This document shows, in pieces, positions 50,815 to 63,975 of a DNA stretch of 64,000 nucleotides. A program made the position numbers and the translations under genes. Below the pieces are notes generated by a model. It saw nothing but the letters and a program-made list of their open reading frames with translations. It made no database searches and was not told the origin of the DNA. The stretch spans positions 10,342,066-10,406,065 of the forward strand of contig NC_066838.1 in the NCBI RefSeq assembly GCF_001640805.2. Reading direction: 5' to 3'. Position 1 is the first letter of the stretch. Each line of letters starts with the position of its first letter. Source of the stretch: Lates calcarifer. Taxonomy: Eukaryota; Chordata; Actinopteri; Centropomidae.

Positions 50815-53800
50815 CCTCCTGAACGGCCGCATGATGCACTGGTTTAGGTAGCCGCTGTGAATAAATGGGTGGACTGAGGTTTGCTTATCAAAAGACATTT
50901 GTGCTCATATTTAAATGTCAGCGAGGCAGAACCTCATTATGTTTCCAGTCCATCAAAGGAGATGCTCAAACCTGGAGGTAAAGTGCTCAGACAGAGTCCC
51001 TCATGGCTAGTTGCTGGTTTAAAATGTCAAGCCTGTCAAGGGGCAGGGGCAACAGACTGGTCCTAGATGCAAGAAATAAAACAGTGACAGCATCCCTCAA
51101 TAGAAATGCATTAAATCTCTATGAAACCACATAACTCCTTTATGAACCAAAGCTGTTAGTGCAGAGAGGGGTAGGTTTCTCAATCAGTCGTCCTTAACTT
51201 CTTATTTTTTCTGTGTGCAGGTGATGTGCCGTACCTGATGCCAGACAAGGCGTTTGAAGGCAGCAAAATGGGGGTTGACAACATTGTCTTGGCTTTGTAC
51301 AGCGGTCTCTTTGCTTTTGGAGGCTGGTGAGGCATTTCTGACCTATTTTGATATAATTACAGACCAGAAATAGAAGTGATTTGTTGCTTTGCAGTGCAAT
51401 ATACATTAATCCCAGTCTTTTTCCAATCCCACAAATACTGTTGAACTCTCTATTTTTCTTTTAGGAACTACCTGAATTACGTGACCGAGGAGATGATCAA
51501 TCCAGAGAGGTGACTTAAATGTGATGAAGGTTGTGTTGAGGATTGTACAGATTCTCCTGTAAATATCTGCCAACAGCATGACTACCCACACCCATGTTTC
51601 AGCTTGTCTACCCTCCGTTGGGTGCATGGAAATACAGTTAAGAGGGGCTGGATAAAGGAACAGGAATACCATAAAGTATAATGCAATCCAATACAATACC
51701 ATCTTTACAAAACAGCGTTAGAGTTGAATCCAGAGAGTATTGACTAAAGCTGAACATTATAGCCTTGCATTGGATTGGATTGCATGATCAGATATTCCAG
51801 TTGTTTTGTCTACCCCTTGTATGATGCCTCAAATATTATTTTTTATTATAGGGGTGCATGTGATGCTTGTGCTTTTAAATACTATATTATATCATCTAGC
51901 ACAACTGATCACTGTACACAACTAACCATATGAAATTACATGAAATTCATGTTTGCAATTGAATTGCATGAGACTAAACACAAAATCACTCATCTCATGA
52001 ATGCAACGGAAACAAATATTTAAGAAAACAGATATTAAAACATGATGTTAAAAGGTTTGCTTGTCAAATGACCTCTATAATTTCTCTCTGTAGGAACCTT
52101 CCCCTGTCTATCATCATATCCATGCCTATAGTGACAGTGGTGTATGTTCTGACCAACCTGGCCTACTTCACCACCATCTCTCCTCAAGTTATGATTGAGT
52201 CCGAGGCTGTTGCCGTGGTGAGCATCATACTTCTGTCATAAAGTTGTGAGACTTCACAAAATGCAGAAGAAATGCTTTTTTAATTTTTACAAACGTGAGC
52301 TGCCCTCTCTGACCATGCTGTTTTGCAGAGTTTTGGGGAGTATCATCTCGGTGTCATGTCCTGGCTGATTCCTGTCTTTGTGGGACTGTCCTGTTTTGGA
52401 GCTGTCAATGGATCCCTCTTCACCTCAGCACGGTGTGTGTTTACACATGGAGAGTAAAATTTGATATTGACTGCATTTTGCCACTTTAATACAACACATT
52501 TTAAGTTTATATAATGAGTTTGAATAATGTTTTGAGAAAAGGATACTTGATTTTGGGGGATGTGAAGTTTCATATGATAGGAGGGTAAGAGGGATTTGTT
52601 CTAAAATATGAGGCTGTTATTGGTTAGAAATTTTATACAGCTATTTCATCACAAATGAACCATGAAAGAGCTTTTTCTCTTCTAGATTGTTCTATGCTGG
52701 AGCTCGAGAGGGTCAACTCCCTGCTGCTCTGGGATTGGTTCACACAGACGTTTTCACACCAGTGCCGTCCCTCATCTTTACGGTAAGACTCCTGCTACTT
52801 ACAGGGATAACATGACCGTTACTTTTGTGCTCTACAAATCATAATCATCACCGTTAGAAGCCTTTAGAGTCAAAGTAACCCAAGAACCTATGATGACATC
52901 CAGTAAGGTTATAGTAAATGAAGGTGAATTAAATCACATATGACCTTTGATAATCTCTATGTGTGACCCAAGATGATTTGCAATAGCATCAACAGATTTC
53001 TAGCAATTCAATTTGATTATTAGCTAAAAAGAGTACTCATCATAAATCTGAATATTTGGTATATTTCTGAAGTATCTTTAAAGTTAATTTTAATAAACAA
53101 AATTCCCTTTTTATTGTGGGGCACAAGAATTATTTACACACATTTACATGCATGGGATGTGTATTTGGAGGTGAGGCCTCTGAAACATTTTAGGAGAAGA
53201 ATGTGTGTGTTTATGTGCTATGTATGAAAGACTAATATCTTGTGTTCCTTTTCCTTTATATCAGTGTTTTCTGTCCATGATGTATGCCATCTCCCAGGAC
53301 ATCTTCTCTGTCATCAATCTCTTCAGCTTCTTCACCTGGCTGTGTGTTGGTATGGCCATTGCTGGTATGCTCTGGCTGCGCTTTACCAAGCCTGACCTCA
53401 GAAGGCCCATTAAGGTAGGGCACCCATGTCAGTGGATCTACCTGTGAAAAGTCATTTTTCAAGGATTTGAGAATCACTGAAAGGTATACACATGATGTAA
53501 GACCTTGGCTTTACTAGAACCTCAGCCAGTCTCTCTGTCTGCCTTAAACATAAACATGTCTCTGGGTTTCATAAAGCCTTCTCTATTTTTTTATTATTAT
53601 TATTATTTTTTAAATGAAACAACTATTGTATCACTGCTCTTGTTATTAGTTGGAAGTGGAACCATACTGTGATTTCAGGATGGGAGCGGTATTTGCACAA
53701 ATACATGGCTCTTTGTTTCTTTTTCATCATGGGAACATTACCTTGGTCTTGGTCAGAGTCTTTCATCTCTCCTTTGAGCCTGAGTGCTCTCAGCCCATTT

Positions 53801-55323
53801 GTTTTATAAGACGAACGTCTAACAAGGAACAAATGGAGCTTTCTTCTTCATGTGTAAACCATTTGTGAAACAAGACAATTGTCAGTTTTTTACATCTAAA
53901 TTTAGCTTCTGCCAGAACAACAGTGCATTTCTCTTCATTAGCTCACAATGCTTAGCTACAGTAGCTGTTTATTTAGTATTTTTAGTTTTTTAGTGTAAAA
54001 TTCAATAATCAATAATAATAAGTAAATTTCAATAAAGTAGGCACTGCATTCTCATAATGTGTATATTCAGACCTGTTAAAATGTAATAAAAGCACAGAGG
54101 ACAATATAATCACATCACAGCAATAATAATAAGTAATGGTTATTACTTCATAAAGGTTGTACTGTTCTGTATGGTTTTAACCAGTAGTGAAAGAAAGTAC
54201 AACCACAGTGTAAATCACACATTATAAATAAATAAATAGTAATAATGCAGAATGGATCATTTTAGAATTCCAAAACTTTGTATTGCTCTAATCATTGATG
54301 TATTAATGTGTAATTACTTTAATACTGCAGAAGATAAAGGTGGAGGCAATTTTAACTATACTTACTACTACTACTGTATACTTGTGATTTCAGATTTTTT
54401 GTATTATTGATGTGAATATGTAAAGTAGCCGAATTGTATTGTAGAGTAGAAGTACAAAGTAGCAGAAAATGGAAATACTCAAGTACAATAATCATAAAAA
54501 TTGTTCCCAGGTATGGTGCTTATTAAAGTACTAAATGTACTTAGCTACTGCTGGTTCTAACTGGGAATGTGATAATAAATCCCAATAAGGCTAATAACTT
54601 CAAGCACTTATTGTATCATTTTTAACTTTCTTATCACATAAGAACAGAACATACAGTCACATTATTATGAAATCAAACTGTGATGTTTTTATATGATTAA
54701 TATTTATATGATCAAATATTATCATTATTACATTTTATGCACCATCCTCTGTTTTAATCGGAACAAACGCCTTCATCTATTGTATTTTCTTTCTTCAGGT
54801 GTATCTGTTTATCCCTATAACATTCGTTTTGGGCTGTGTCTTCATGATCGTCGTGTCCTTCTGGGCAGCTCCATTTGAGTGCCTGGTAGGTAGCAGCATT
54901 ATTCTCACAGGCATCCCAGCGTACCTACTGGGCTACAAGTGGAAGAAACCCCATGTGGTCAAGAAGATGCTGGGTGAGTGTGACGTGTTTGTTTTTTCAT
55001 GGTGTCTTCGTCTGTTTGCTCAGGCAAGGTGGGAGAAGCATTCATTACAGTTTATTATGAAATTCACATGAGAGCACCAGCTCGAGCAACGCCACTGATA
55101 CATTCAGTTTGTTTACATAGTCAGAGTGAAGGACTTGAACCAAGGTGCTGAGCCGATGTTTAATAAAATCTGTCAACATTTGATCTGCAGTGACCTAGCT
55201 CAAGGAAAACAGACATGGCTAATGCGATGTAGTTGTTTCTCCTCAGAAATCTTCACCATGTTCTGTCAGAAGATCTTCATGTCTGTTCCTGAGGAGAAGG
55301 GGCAACATGAGGCGGCTGAGTAA
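47903..55323 (+). CDS. slc7a5: LAT1-like L-type amino-acid transporter light chain (SLC7A5 type)
   Basis: LAT1 is a sodium-independent exchanger of large neutral amino acids, disulfide-linked to SLC3A2 (CD98hc) in the plasma membrane. Coding exons: 47903-47978, 48634-49167, 49298-49423, 51221-51326, 51465-51509, 52094-52217, 52329-52432, 52686-52782, 53265-53414, 54799-54973 and 55247-55323 (TAA). All are in phase, giving 537 residues, against 507 for human LAT1; the excess is in the cytosolic N terminus. Twelve hydrophobic segments are evident. [12 protein letters not shown] (86-97) is the unwound TM1 binding loop. RPSSQY (165-170) is LAT1-type, unlike LAT2. Cys188 in LYPHCAVPD is the expected SLC3A2 disulfide cysteine. 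[14 protein letters not shown] holds the gating Phe276. In TM10, FSFFTWLC has Thr428 where human LAT1 has Asn404, with Cys431 kept. Exon 2 starts at a tandem CAGCAG acceptor, so residue 26 may be optional. It may be an slc7a5 ohnologue and not the direct orthologue. Confidence 0.92.
50757..50810. repeat. (CA)n microsatellite
   Basis: About 50 bp of near-pure CA repeat lie in the slc7a5 intron between coding exons 3 and 4. Confidence 0.95.
54179..54556 (+). mobile_element. hAT-like MITE common in teleosts
   Basis: The element opens with CAGTAGTGAAAGAAAGTAC, contains ATGCAGAATGGATCATTTTAGA and GATGTATTAATGTGTAATTAC, and ends in AAAATGGAAATACTCAAGTAC, then ACTAAATGTACTTAGCTACT. I recognise these words from a very abundant fish element. 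It is non-coding and lies in the intron before slc7a5 exon 10. Confidence 0.65.
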
Positions 55324-56498
55324 TATTGGACAGGCTGAACAAGATGAAGGACTGAATTGCTATTTTTGTCTCAACGTTCTTGACATGTTTACATTCATTC
55401 ATTCTTTTTTTTTTTTTTTAAATGATCTTTATCTAACCAGGCAGGTAACTCTGGAACAAACTGGTATATACAAGAGCAGCCTGTCAGTCTTGGAAAAGGA
55501 GGGCTTATGTATGTGTGTATGCTCTTGTGTACAAAGTATGTAGGCATATTTTATGAACACTGCAGTGTTTAAAATAGTAAAATCTTAGCCAGGATTTTAT
55601 GCTACTTTCATTCTAAATCTGTTTCACAAGTACAACTCCTTTAATGCTGGAACATGCTTATAGGTTGCATGTTAGTTAATGGAGAATCATGCTCTGATCT
55701 TGGTGTCACAGGCACATAATTAATTGTATACTGAAAACACAGCACATTAGAGGCTCCAAACAGTATGCTCTAGTGGCCTAAAGTTTATTGTTTGCCTGAA
55801 GTGTACAAATGAGTAGTTTATTAGGGCAAGAAAACATTTTTGACTTTCTTTACATTTACTAAACACTAACAACCAAAACTACCCATAGTTCATTATAGTT
55901 TACAGTTTTATAGAATGAGTTTTAAAGCCCTGTATAAGAAACACTAAGTATATAGTGCATAAATAAAGTCAGGGGTGGAGGAAGGTTGGAAGTGGTTTAC
56001 TAGCATAACACTGATTAGATCATACACATAGGCTGCTAATATTTCTGTTAAATAAATATTGATTTCTATATTTGTATTTTTTGTATTCATTTGTAAGATG
56101 AATCAGCAGCACACAGCACTATCTTAAAGCACAAACTAAAACTGAGATGAAACAGTGTATGTAATGTTTCCTTAAGATATGTTGCTGTGAAGCAGGCCTG
56201 TTCCTGTATCATTTTATTTTCAGTGTCTTTGCTCCATGTGTGATGATATTTGATGAAATGACAGCAGATACCAGCACCTGTTTGTGAGGCATTATTATAA
56301 AAAACTGAAGATCTGTATAGATGTCATTCTAGTGGCTGTATTTAGTAAACTCCATTGTAGTGTTAGTGTTTTGTAATGCGTGTATCTATTATCTGTGCCA
56401 GCTGTGTCAGTGCTGATATTCCATTTTTTAAAAATTTTTTGTTTTATCATCACTGTAAGACCAAAATGAATGTTGCAAATGGAGTGACATCAACTTTG

Positions 56499-56534
<36 letters not shown>

Positions 56535-57610
56535 TATCTATAACCCCCCTGCTTTTTAAATAAATATCTAAGGTTTTCCCAAAGTTATTGGAATGCCCTT
56601 TCCCAGTCCAATCAAGATCCAAGAGCAAAAAAGTCTCAGGGGGAAAATGAAGTAGGGTGGAATGTGTGTGGGTTGGGAAACATTTCTGGATTTTGCACAG
56701 AACAGAGTGACAGTCCCCATAAACATCAAAAACATCAACAAGTGTTATGTGGATTGTTAGCCTCTGCTCAATTCATTGCGTGCTGACAGTCCAGGTTTTC
56801 TGGGACATTGTCAAATCTAATGAATGTATAATAATTGAAGACAAAAAACAGAAAGAGGTTCCTCCAGCATGAATGGAGCTTAAGATTTGACAGTTTCTCA
56901 CAATGCGGGACAGCAGAATGAGGAAAATACTGATACTATAATGCTGTGAAACATGACGTCCAACAGATTTACTATACGTTGGACCTAAGAGAGGAGCGCT
57001 TTTCAACCTCATCTTATTTGTTGATGGATTGGATGATGAACAATCAAAATTTAAAAACGCTGCCATGAAAATGGGAGGGACACACAGCGTCCCCCCGTAG
57101 CATCTAATGTTTACAACAGATTTTAAGGAAAAGAAGTTGATATGAAGTTAGAAAAAGGCACAGTTTATTACATAAAAAAAAGAGAAAGTACTTTTTTCAA
57201 AATCTTCATCCCAGTCAGATAATTGTGAGCAAAACAAACAAACGGCACAATGCTTGAAGGAAGTAAAATGTATTTGTCCATTATCAAACAAATTAGTTTA
57301 AATTAAAACAGAGCACATGTGTCCAAAAACACAAAGTATTGATTGAGATGAAGATATATGGTTACTGCTGGCCTCATCATATATTTTATGTTACGCACAA
57401 CATACTGGATCTGTGTATTACCATATATATATATGAATTGATGATGCCTTTAAAGGTATTTGCCTAATAAAATGTTATAGAGAAACACATAACTCTAATA
57501 GCATATTTTTAATCTTGCAAACAGAAAGTACCTATGTCAATTATTGTAACTGTTGTATGTCAGTGACCATGGCAGGTACATGTAATAATAAAAATATTTT
57601 TGTTCAAAAT
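55324..57610 (+). other. 3' UTR / downstream flank of slc7a5
   Basis: No coding sequence is visible. AATAAA signals occur at 55962-55967 and again further on (near 56558, 57466 and 57586), so the mRNA could end at several places; LAT1 transcripts are known for long 3' UTRs. A 31-base poly-T run lies at 56500-56530. Confidence 0.45.
55412..55492 (+). repeat. Short interspersed repeat fragment in the slc7a5 3' UTR
   Basis: The word order TTTATCTAACCAGGCAGGTAA, CTGGAACAAACTGG, TACAAGAGCAGCCTG matches a common fish repeat that often sits in 3' UTRs. Confidence 0.5.
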
Positions 57611-59558
57611 TTGGTTTGGTGTTTTTTTTAAAGCCAACAAAAGAAGTCTTCCTCTGAGGGTTAAAATCTGATTCCTCGCTGCTGTTGAAATGCAGTGGCC
57701 TAATATACTTGCATCAGTTAACAAAAGGCGAGCCGCAGCCTCTCCTCAGATAACAGTTTGAAATAGAACAAGCGATCCCAGAACACACGATAGTTCCTAT
57801 CCAAATGAGAATGTTTCACAAGCAGGATTTTCTCAAAATGTTGTCCAATGGCGTTATCATTTCAGCCATCAAGCGTCTGGGCAGTGATCTGTATGAAACG
57901 CCCTGTCCTTTCTTGTTTGTCTTGTTTGTTGCCTGTCAGACAATGATGCTGCTGACGCCTGCACTGTCAGGAGAGCTCATATCCGCCTGAAGAGGAAATG
58001 AGAGGGTCTGATGGCTGCTGATGGAACCAGTATCAGAGCTTCTGGAGACGATATTAGTGATGGGAGATTGGACAGGCAAGGAGCCAATATTGCACGAGTG
58101 ACGTATGGAGTATTTTGATACCCTTTACAAAAAGGCAGGGAACTAAACAGAGACTTTAATGGTTCATTTGATGTGCAATAATAAAGGTAAAACCCAGCTT
58201 TACTGGTCACAAATGGGCAGTGTTTAGAGACAAATCTAATATTGAAGCTTTGTGTTATTGTCAGTAAAAATATAAAACCAGGTATGAGAGATAATTTCTT
58301 AAAGCAGCCGTCAGTCAGATAACACTATAACATATTATACTTTCTTAAATTGTGTACATGCATGGCTGAATCACATTTTAGTCTTATAAAAATTCTTTTC
58401 AGATTTAAATATATTTCACACACTGCCAGCTTTCTGTGTTGTAAAATAACCCCTGGGCAAAACTATATATGAAACATGGAGTTTCAATTATTTATCATCA
58501 GTTGAGGTGAAACTGACTCAACTTCACAGTAAGACACATCATCAACATCAATCTGTTCACATAATTTAGTTGTTCATATTGAGCCTTCACAATATGTTTT
58601 TTAATAAAACAAGAAGAATTCCACAAGTGAAGTGAAATAAATAGACTTGTCCCCTGAGCATTCGGTCTGATTTAAACCGTGTTCTTGAAACAAAAATATA
58701 CAATATTAAGAAATAGAAACTTGATGTTCAAAGACTTTTCTTGTCTTTCAACAAGTTGTTGTCCTTTAGCAAAGTTGTTCAGCTTCTTTTGAGAAAAATG
58801 TTGTTTAGATTTTTGGTCTCAATAATAGACTTTCTTGCTATAAATGTTTAGTTTTAGGAGCCGTGAGGTGGGAGTTATTACATTTAGGACCAGGGATATG
58901 TTTTCTTTTCATGTATCTAACTTTTTTTTTATATGAAAAAAGTGTGGGAGGTACATGTTTAATAGTTTTTTATGTTAGAACAAGAAACTTACCACACATA
59001 ACCAGCAGATGGAGATAGAGGAACATAAATGGGAGAGCAAAATAGTCTAGAGAGCGGGACCAACACCTCACTGCTGTCATACAATTGTAATTAGACATGT
59101 TAGCAAGTAAAAGTTCATACAACATCTCTCTTTAAAGCTCCATGCAATGTAAAAGCTTTTTTTTCCCCTTATTTGTTGGCATCTACAGGTTAATCTGCTC
59201 ACATGATGTAACTTCTCAAGTGTTCTTGAGTTCTTCTGATATTGTTCTATTTCAGTTTTTAGACTCATTAAACCAGGGTACTATGTTTTTTCAAGAACAC
59301 CCTTTTGACACATTCGTGTCAAGAAGATCAGCTGCCCTAGAACCACAGTTATGGATTGAAGGCCTTGCTCAAGGGCACCTCTGTAGTGGTAATAATGGTG
59401 AAGCGAGGGCTTTTTATGTCCTTTATTATCATTAAAACATATCAGCATCACACCTCACCAACATTCTGACTGAGGTCACTGAGCTGTAATGAATAGATTT
59501 TTTCTGTCTTTGTGGTGACTTTATGAATCATCTCTAGGGGGCACTGCGTCATCATCAT

Positions 59559-59608
<50 letters not shown>

Positions 59609-60160
59609 AAAGAGAGGAGGGGGAGGGATGATAGATTCCATTTCTATTCCACCTTTAATCCAACTGTGAAATTCGTAAGTAAAAGGCAGCCCTTTTTTCC
59701 CTCTCAGGTAGTTCTCTGAAAGACTGTGTACTGCTGCATCAACCGAGTTTCATCATCACACCTTTGCCCAAAAACACGGCCAGCGGGCAGAAAAATGGTG
59801 CTTGATTTATTACATTAATCAGGTCTGGGTGTTAAAAAAAGAAAACAGAGAAAGAAAGAAAGAAAAAAAAAACAATGAAAAGGTTAAAGTTCACTAAGTG
59901 AAGTTACACTGCGAAGCTTAAACTTCTCACCTAATGAGCCGTGTGACAGTCACATTAACTTCTGCAACATCAAAGATAATTCTCCTAATTAACCTCAGAC
60001 ACATGCAGGGGGAATGCAAAGTTATGTTTATAGGCTCCTGCAGCTATCAGGTGCTACTCATCAAATTACTAATGAATGTGTTGCGACTCAGCAATGTAAA
60101 CTGCGGCGAGATGATTCAAATAAGCAGAGACGTGCACGTCCACTTCTCCACTTTAAACAT
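57611..60160. other. Intergenic region between slc7a5 and tox2
   Basis: No gene is recognised. It contains a (GA)n microsatellite (59563-59604), a fragment of a common repeat (59360-59395, GGCCTTGCTCAAGGGCACCT) and two CTCF-like words, CCAGCAGATGGAG near 59002 and CTCTAGGGGGCACTG at about 59531-59545. Confidence 0.45.
59563..59604. repeat. (GA)n microsatellite
   Basis: About 42 bp of pure GA repeat, followed by an imperfect GA-rich tail to about 59625. Confidence 0.95.
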
Positions 60161-60309
60161 TTTATTACAGACAAAAGAAAACAAAAGAAGTATTTGTGAC
60201 ACAAAATGAATCTAATGCTGGTACACTGGTATTGCACCAACAACAATTTCTGAAAAAATAGTTATTATTCTAATAATTATGTTGTCTGAATAATAATAAT
60301 AATAATAAC

Positions 60310-60358
<49 letters not shown>

Positions 60359-61838
60359 CACCCTGATGAAATTAAGCCAAAATGTTACTTCATATCATTC
60401 ATAAATAGATGTGAAACCTGCAACCAAATTAAATAGAATGACCATATTGTAAAACATATGATATTCAACAAAACAAAATGGGTTCTCTTATCACTGGCTT
60501 TACAAATCAAAGAAGTACATTTGGCAGGTTTATACACAAAAAATTATAATATCTACCCCCTGACCACTCCTCCGAAACGCAAAATCCTGCTACAGTGAAA
60601 AAACAAAATATCTTAAGATTTTTTTTCTTCACAAAAAATGATAAAGATGAGTTCAACACAATTCTAAAACACCTAATAAAACTAGTCAAAAACTTTAAAA
60701 CCCACTGTTATGTTTTTTTTTCTTTAGTAACATTTCACATTTAGCAACTTTTTTTAAATTTTTTTTTTTATTCACCTGTACAAGTGGTGTCAGGACTAAG
60801 GGATGGTGGGAGGGGGTTACAGGTGGTTGGGGAGGGGGAGGGGGTGGGGGTGGTCCTTACTGACCGAGAGGAGGAGGAGCTAAAAGGAGAGGCTTCAACC
60901 TTTGACCTCTACAGTTTTGGAACGTCCTGAGGCCACGTGAAGAGAGTGACACTCTCTATCGGAGCTCCGCCACTTAGGGAGGAAATAGAGCGTTTTTCAG
61001 TCTTTTGCATTTCTCTCTCTCGCTTGGAGAGAAACAAGATGAGTGAACACAGTTTCAACACAAGTTTTAGTGTGTGTATTCCCTCACTGAATCCGCCTGC
61101 ACAAAAATCACATAACCAAACAAAAATAATGTTAAAAAAAATAAAAGAAAGCAAGGGACTGCAGCTAAATACACACATAAGTGGGATCCATTTTGGTGAT
61201 ATTTACAATCACTCTGTGACATATAAAGGAAATGAGGGAGTCCTTTACTAGGGGCGAGGATGATTTACAAATGTCTTATGTATTTGTGACTATCTTCATT
61301 AAAATTTCACTTTGCTTTTACTCAGTCAGGGTGTTTCAGTCTGTCCTGAAGTATATGCACCCCTGCTGAGGTGACTATATTCTAGTTTGCTGCATTAGCT
61401 TTTCTACTCAAGACCCCTACACTTTGAGTATGCTTAGAGCATTTCATCTCCCCAATGAGGGCAGTCCATGGCAAACACAGAGTAATGGAGTGAAGAGGAA
61501 AGAAAGCATCTTTTAAAAATTCAAAACAAGATGAGAAGACATTTTTTTGGTCTTCATTTCCAGTATGTTGGTGTGAGCTTAAAGCTCACTGCCACTGCAA
61601 AAAAAAAAAAAAAAAAAAGGAAAGTTCACTGATAAAGAAAAAAAAAAGCAAAAGAAGTGCCTCAGGCTTCTGGCCGATCTAAGTGCTTGGCAAATAGGTG
61701 AAGTTACTGTAGCAGTCTTTGGGATTTTCGAAATCCGTCAGAAAAAAAGAAAAACAAAATGGTGTTGAAGCAGATACATTGATGACGTTGTTATGTTGGA
61801 AAGCTTCCTGGAGTCTGACATTTGGAGGTCTTTCAACT
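60160..61838 (-). other. Probable tox2 3' UTR
   Basis: On the - strand this follows the tox2 stop at 61839-61841. TTTATT on the + strand (AATAAA on the transcript) occurs near 60767 and at 60161-60166, either of which could end the mRNA. The stretch carries an (AAT)n tract, a C-rich block on the transcript strand (60806-60853, G-runs on the + strand) and A-runs. No coding potential is visible. Confidence 0.45.
60289..60357. repeat. (AAT)n microsatellite
   Basis: About 69 bp of AAT/ATA repeat with a single interruption near 60308. Confidence 0.95.
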
Positions 61839-63975
61839 TCAAGTGAGGTAGAGAGGCTTGTCCCGGGCTCCCATGCCACTGCTGAGGAAGAGGAAACATG
61901 TATTAACGTATGTCTGGATTTATGGATACATGTGAATGCAATGATATTCTGACTACATGTACTTCTGTTTATCCTATGCTTCACCAGGAAATCCCAGTGA
62001 GATTATTAAATCTTTTTTCAAGGATGGCCTGGCTGAGAAACAAACAAACATAAAAGCTGCCAACAAACAACATACATCAATAAGCATGAAGACAAATACA
62101 AAAGTCAAAATTTGCAGATCACTTGGTTCTTGAAATGTCAAATACAAAGTCTGTTCTCCAGTTATCTTTACTGACGCAGTGGAAATAATTCAGTACCCTC
62201 CAAAACTCCAAACTACAATGATCTGACACTGAGGGAGAAGGTTTAAGCAAAGACTCAGTCTACTTCAAAGACCGTCAAACGTGATTTGACCCAGGCGTGA
62301 TCCTATTTGACATACAGATGAATCAGCTCTAAATACAGGAGATACTGACTTTCAGCTCTGCTGCCTCTCAGAATAGCAACACCAAGTTTCAGGTGTGAGA
62401 CAAAACAACATTCCTCTTGTACCTGCTTGAATAGCTTGATTTAATAAGGCAGTGTGTGCTGAGCAAAACACAGGGAAACTTAATTGGATGTCACACTTTT
62501 TCCAAGCTCGGTAATAGCATTGTTCTACTGCTGCATTACTCATTTCAATTTCAAGGAGATGCTTTGCTTTAGCAGGGAAATCGCAGTCTATGATTAATAC
62601 TGTCTGAGTGTCTGAGTGTGAAAGTGAAGTGGTTTAGGGCAGCTCATTTGGAAAATAAGTAACTGTCAGACAACAGCTCTCTATTCTCAACAATAAAATG
62701 TCCCGGAAAACATTTAGTTTTGACCATCCTCTCGTGGATAATTTCTTCTTGTTTAGCACACAACACTCAACGCTACCACAACGCAATATGGTGACTCGAT
62801 GTGATGAGCTCACCCGCAGTGGTTGGGTCCACAGTCCCTGTTGCAGTACTCGCTGTCCCAGTCTGGGTTCTGGCCGTGCACTGGGTTAGGGGCCCCTGGA
62901 GACTGTGAGCCCCCGACACTGTTCTGGTAATCAGCCTGAATATGGGAGAATCCCTGCAGATTGGAGAGGAGGAGAGGAAAGAGGAGAGGTGGTTAGATTG
63001 TCCTAGCTTTGCGGTGGCCAGCCATTAGAGTTTGCTGAGCCATGACACTGTGTGAGGCCAAATGTTGCCAGTGGTCTTTATCAGTTGCTGCTGAGAGTGG
63101 GAAATAGGGATAGCTCCTTTTTCCTTTCTCCATTTACTCTCATTGCTTGGTTAAAATGGATCTCAAGATCACACTTCTTACACTGACATGACACCCCCCC
63201 TGCTGGACTGGAGACATTGTAGACTCAGAGGGAAAGGAGAAAATGGCTGGTTTGCCACTAAAAGGTTGAAAAAAGTTTTTTTTTTTTTTTTTTTAAAAAG
63301 TAAAGATTAAATCAGCGTTGTTCTTCCTCACATATATTCCAAAAGAGTGATTGAGGCCTGTTATACAATACAATGAGAGTAAACCGAGAAGTTTCCCATT
63401 TAGAAAATAGAGGCAAGTAATGAAAACCACAGACAATATTTAAATTCTAAGCTCTAATAAATATCACCAGTGCTTTGTGTGATATACAGGTGATTAACAA
63501 TAGTTAAAGATGATTAGGAATATAATTACAGGTAATGTCTACAAAGTGATTGTATGTCTTGGATGGTTGGACCAACCTGTTGGCTGAGAGGAGGGGAGTG
63601 AAGAGGTGCCTGGAGCCCCATTTGGTGTGAGATGATTGGCTGCGACTGCTGCATGCGGATTGGCTGGTTGAGCAGGGAGCTCTGGTGCAGGGAGAGCTGG
63701 GCATGGGGGTGCAGAGGTGGGCTAATCTGAAAGGGAGCCGGGGGAGAGGCACTCATGCTGGGCGGCAGCATCTGGGATTGGCTGAGGGTCTGGGCCAGGG
63801 TGTGACGGGGCGGCCCGGCGTAGCTCTGGAGGTCCGATAGGGGGAAGGAGCCCGGCGGGCCCAGGTAGGGCGAGGAGGGCTGGGGGGGCACGCTGTACAG
63901 GGGCTGCTTGGGGGGAAGCAGGTGGGAGGGCTGGCTGGTCTGCTGGGCACTTTTTGGTTCAGGGTCATTGTATGT
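61839..63975 (-). CDS. tox2: TOX2 HMG-box factor, C-terminal exons (partial)
   Basis: TOX2 is a nuclear HMG-box protein that acts in transcription in lymphoid and other cells. Only the last three coding exons are inside the window: 63975-63577, 62953-62814 and 61881-61839 (TGA at 61841-61839). The HMG-box exons lie beyond 64000. The first exon reads TYNDPEPKSAQQ, LLPPKQPLYSVP, LSDLQSY, LPPSMSASPPAPFQISPPLH, a Pro/Gln/Ser-rich stretch that matches TOX2 in order. The next exon ends NPDWDSEYCNRDCGPNHC, and the last gives GSGMGARDKPLYLT, the conserved RDK-LYLT tail of TOX and TOX2. Phases agree at both junctions. TOX3 is excluded by the lack of its glutamine-rich tail. The gene converges on slc7a5. 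Confidence 0.92.
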
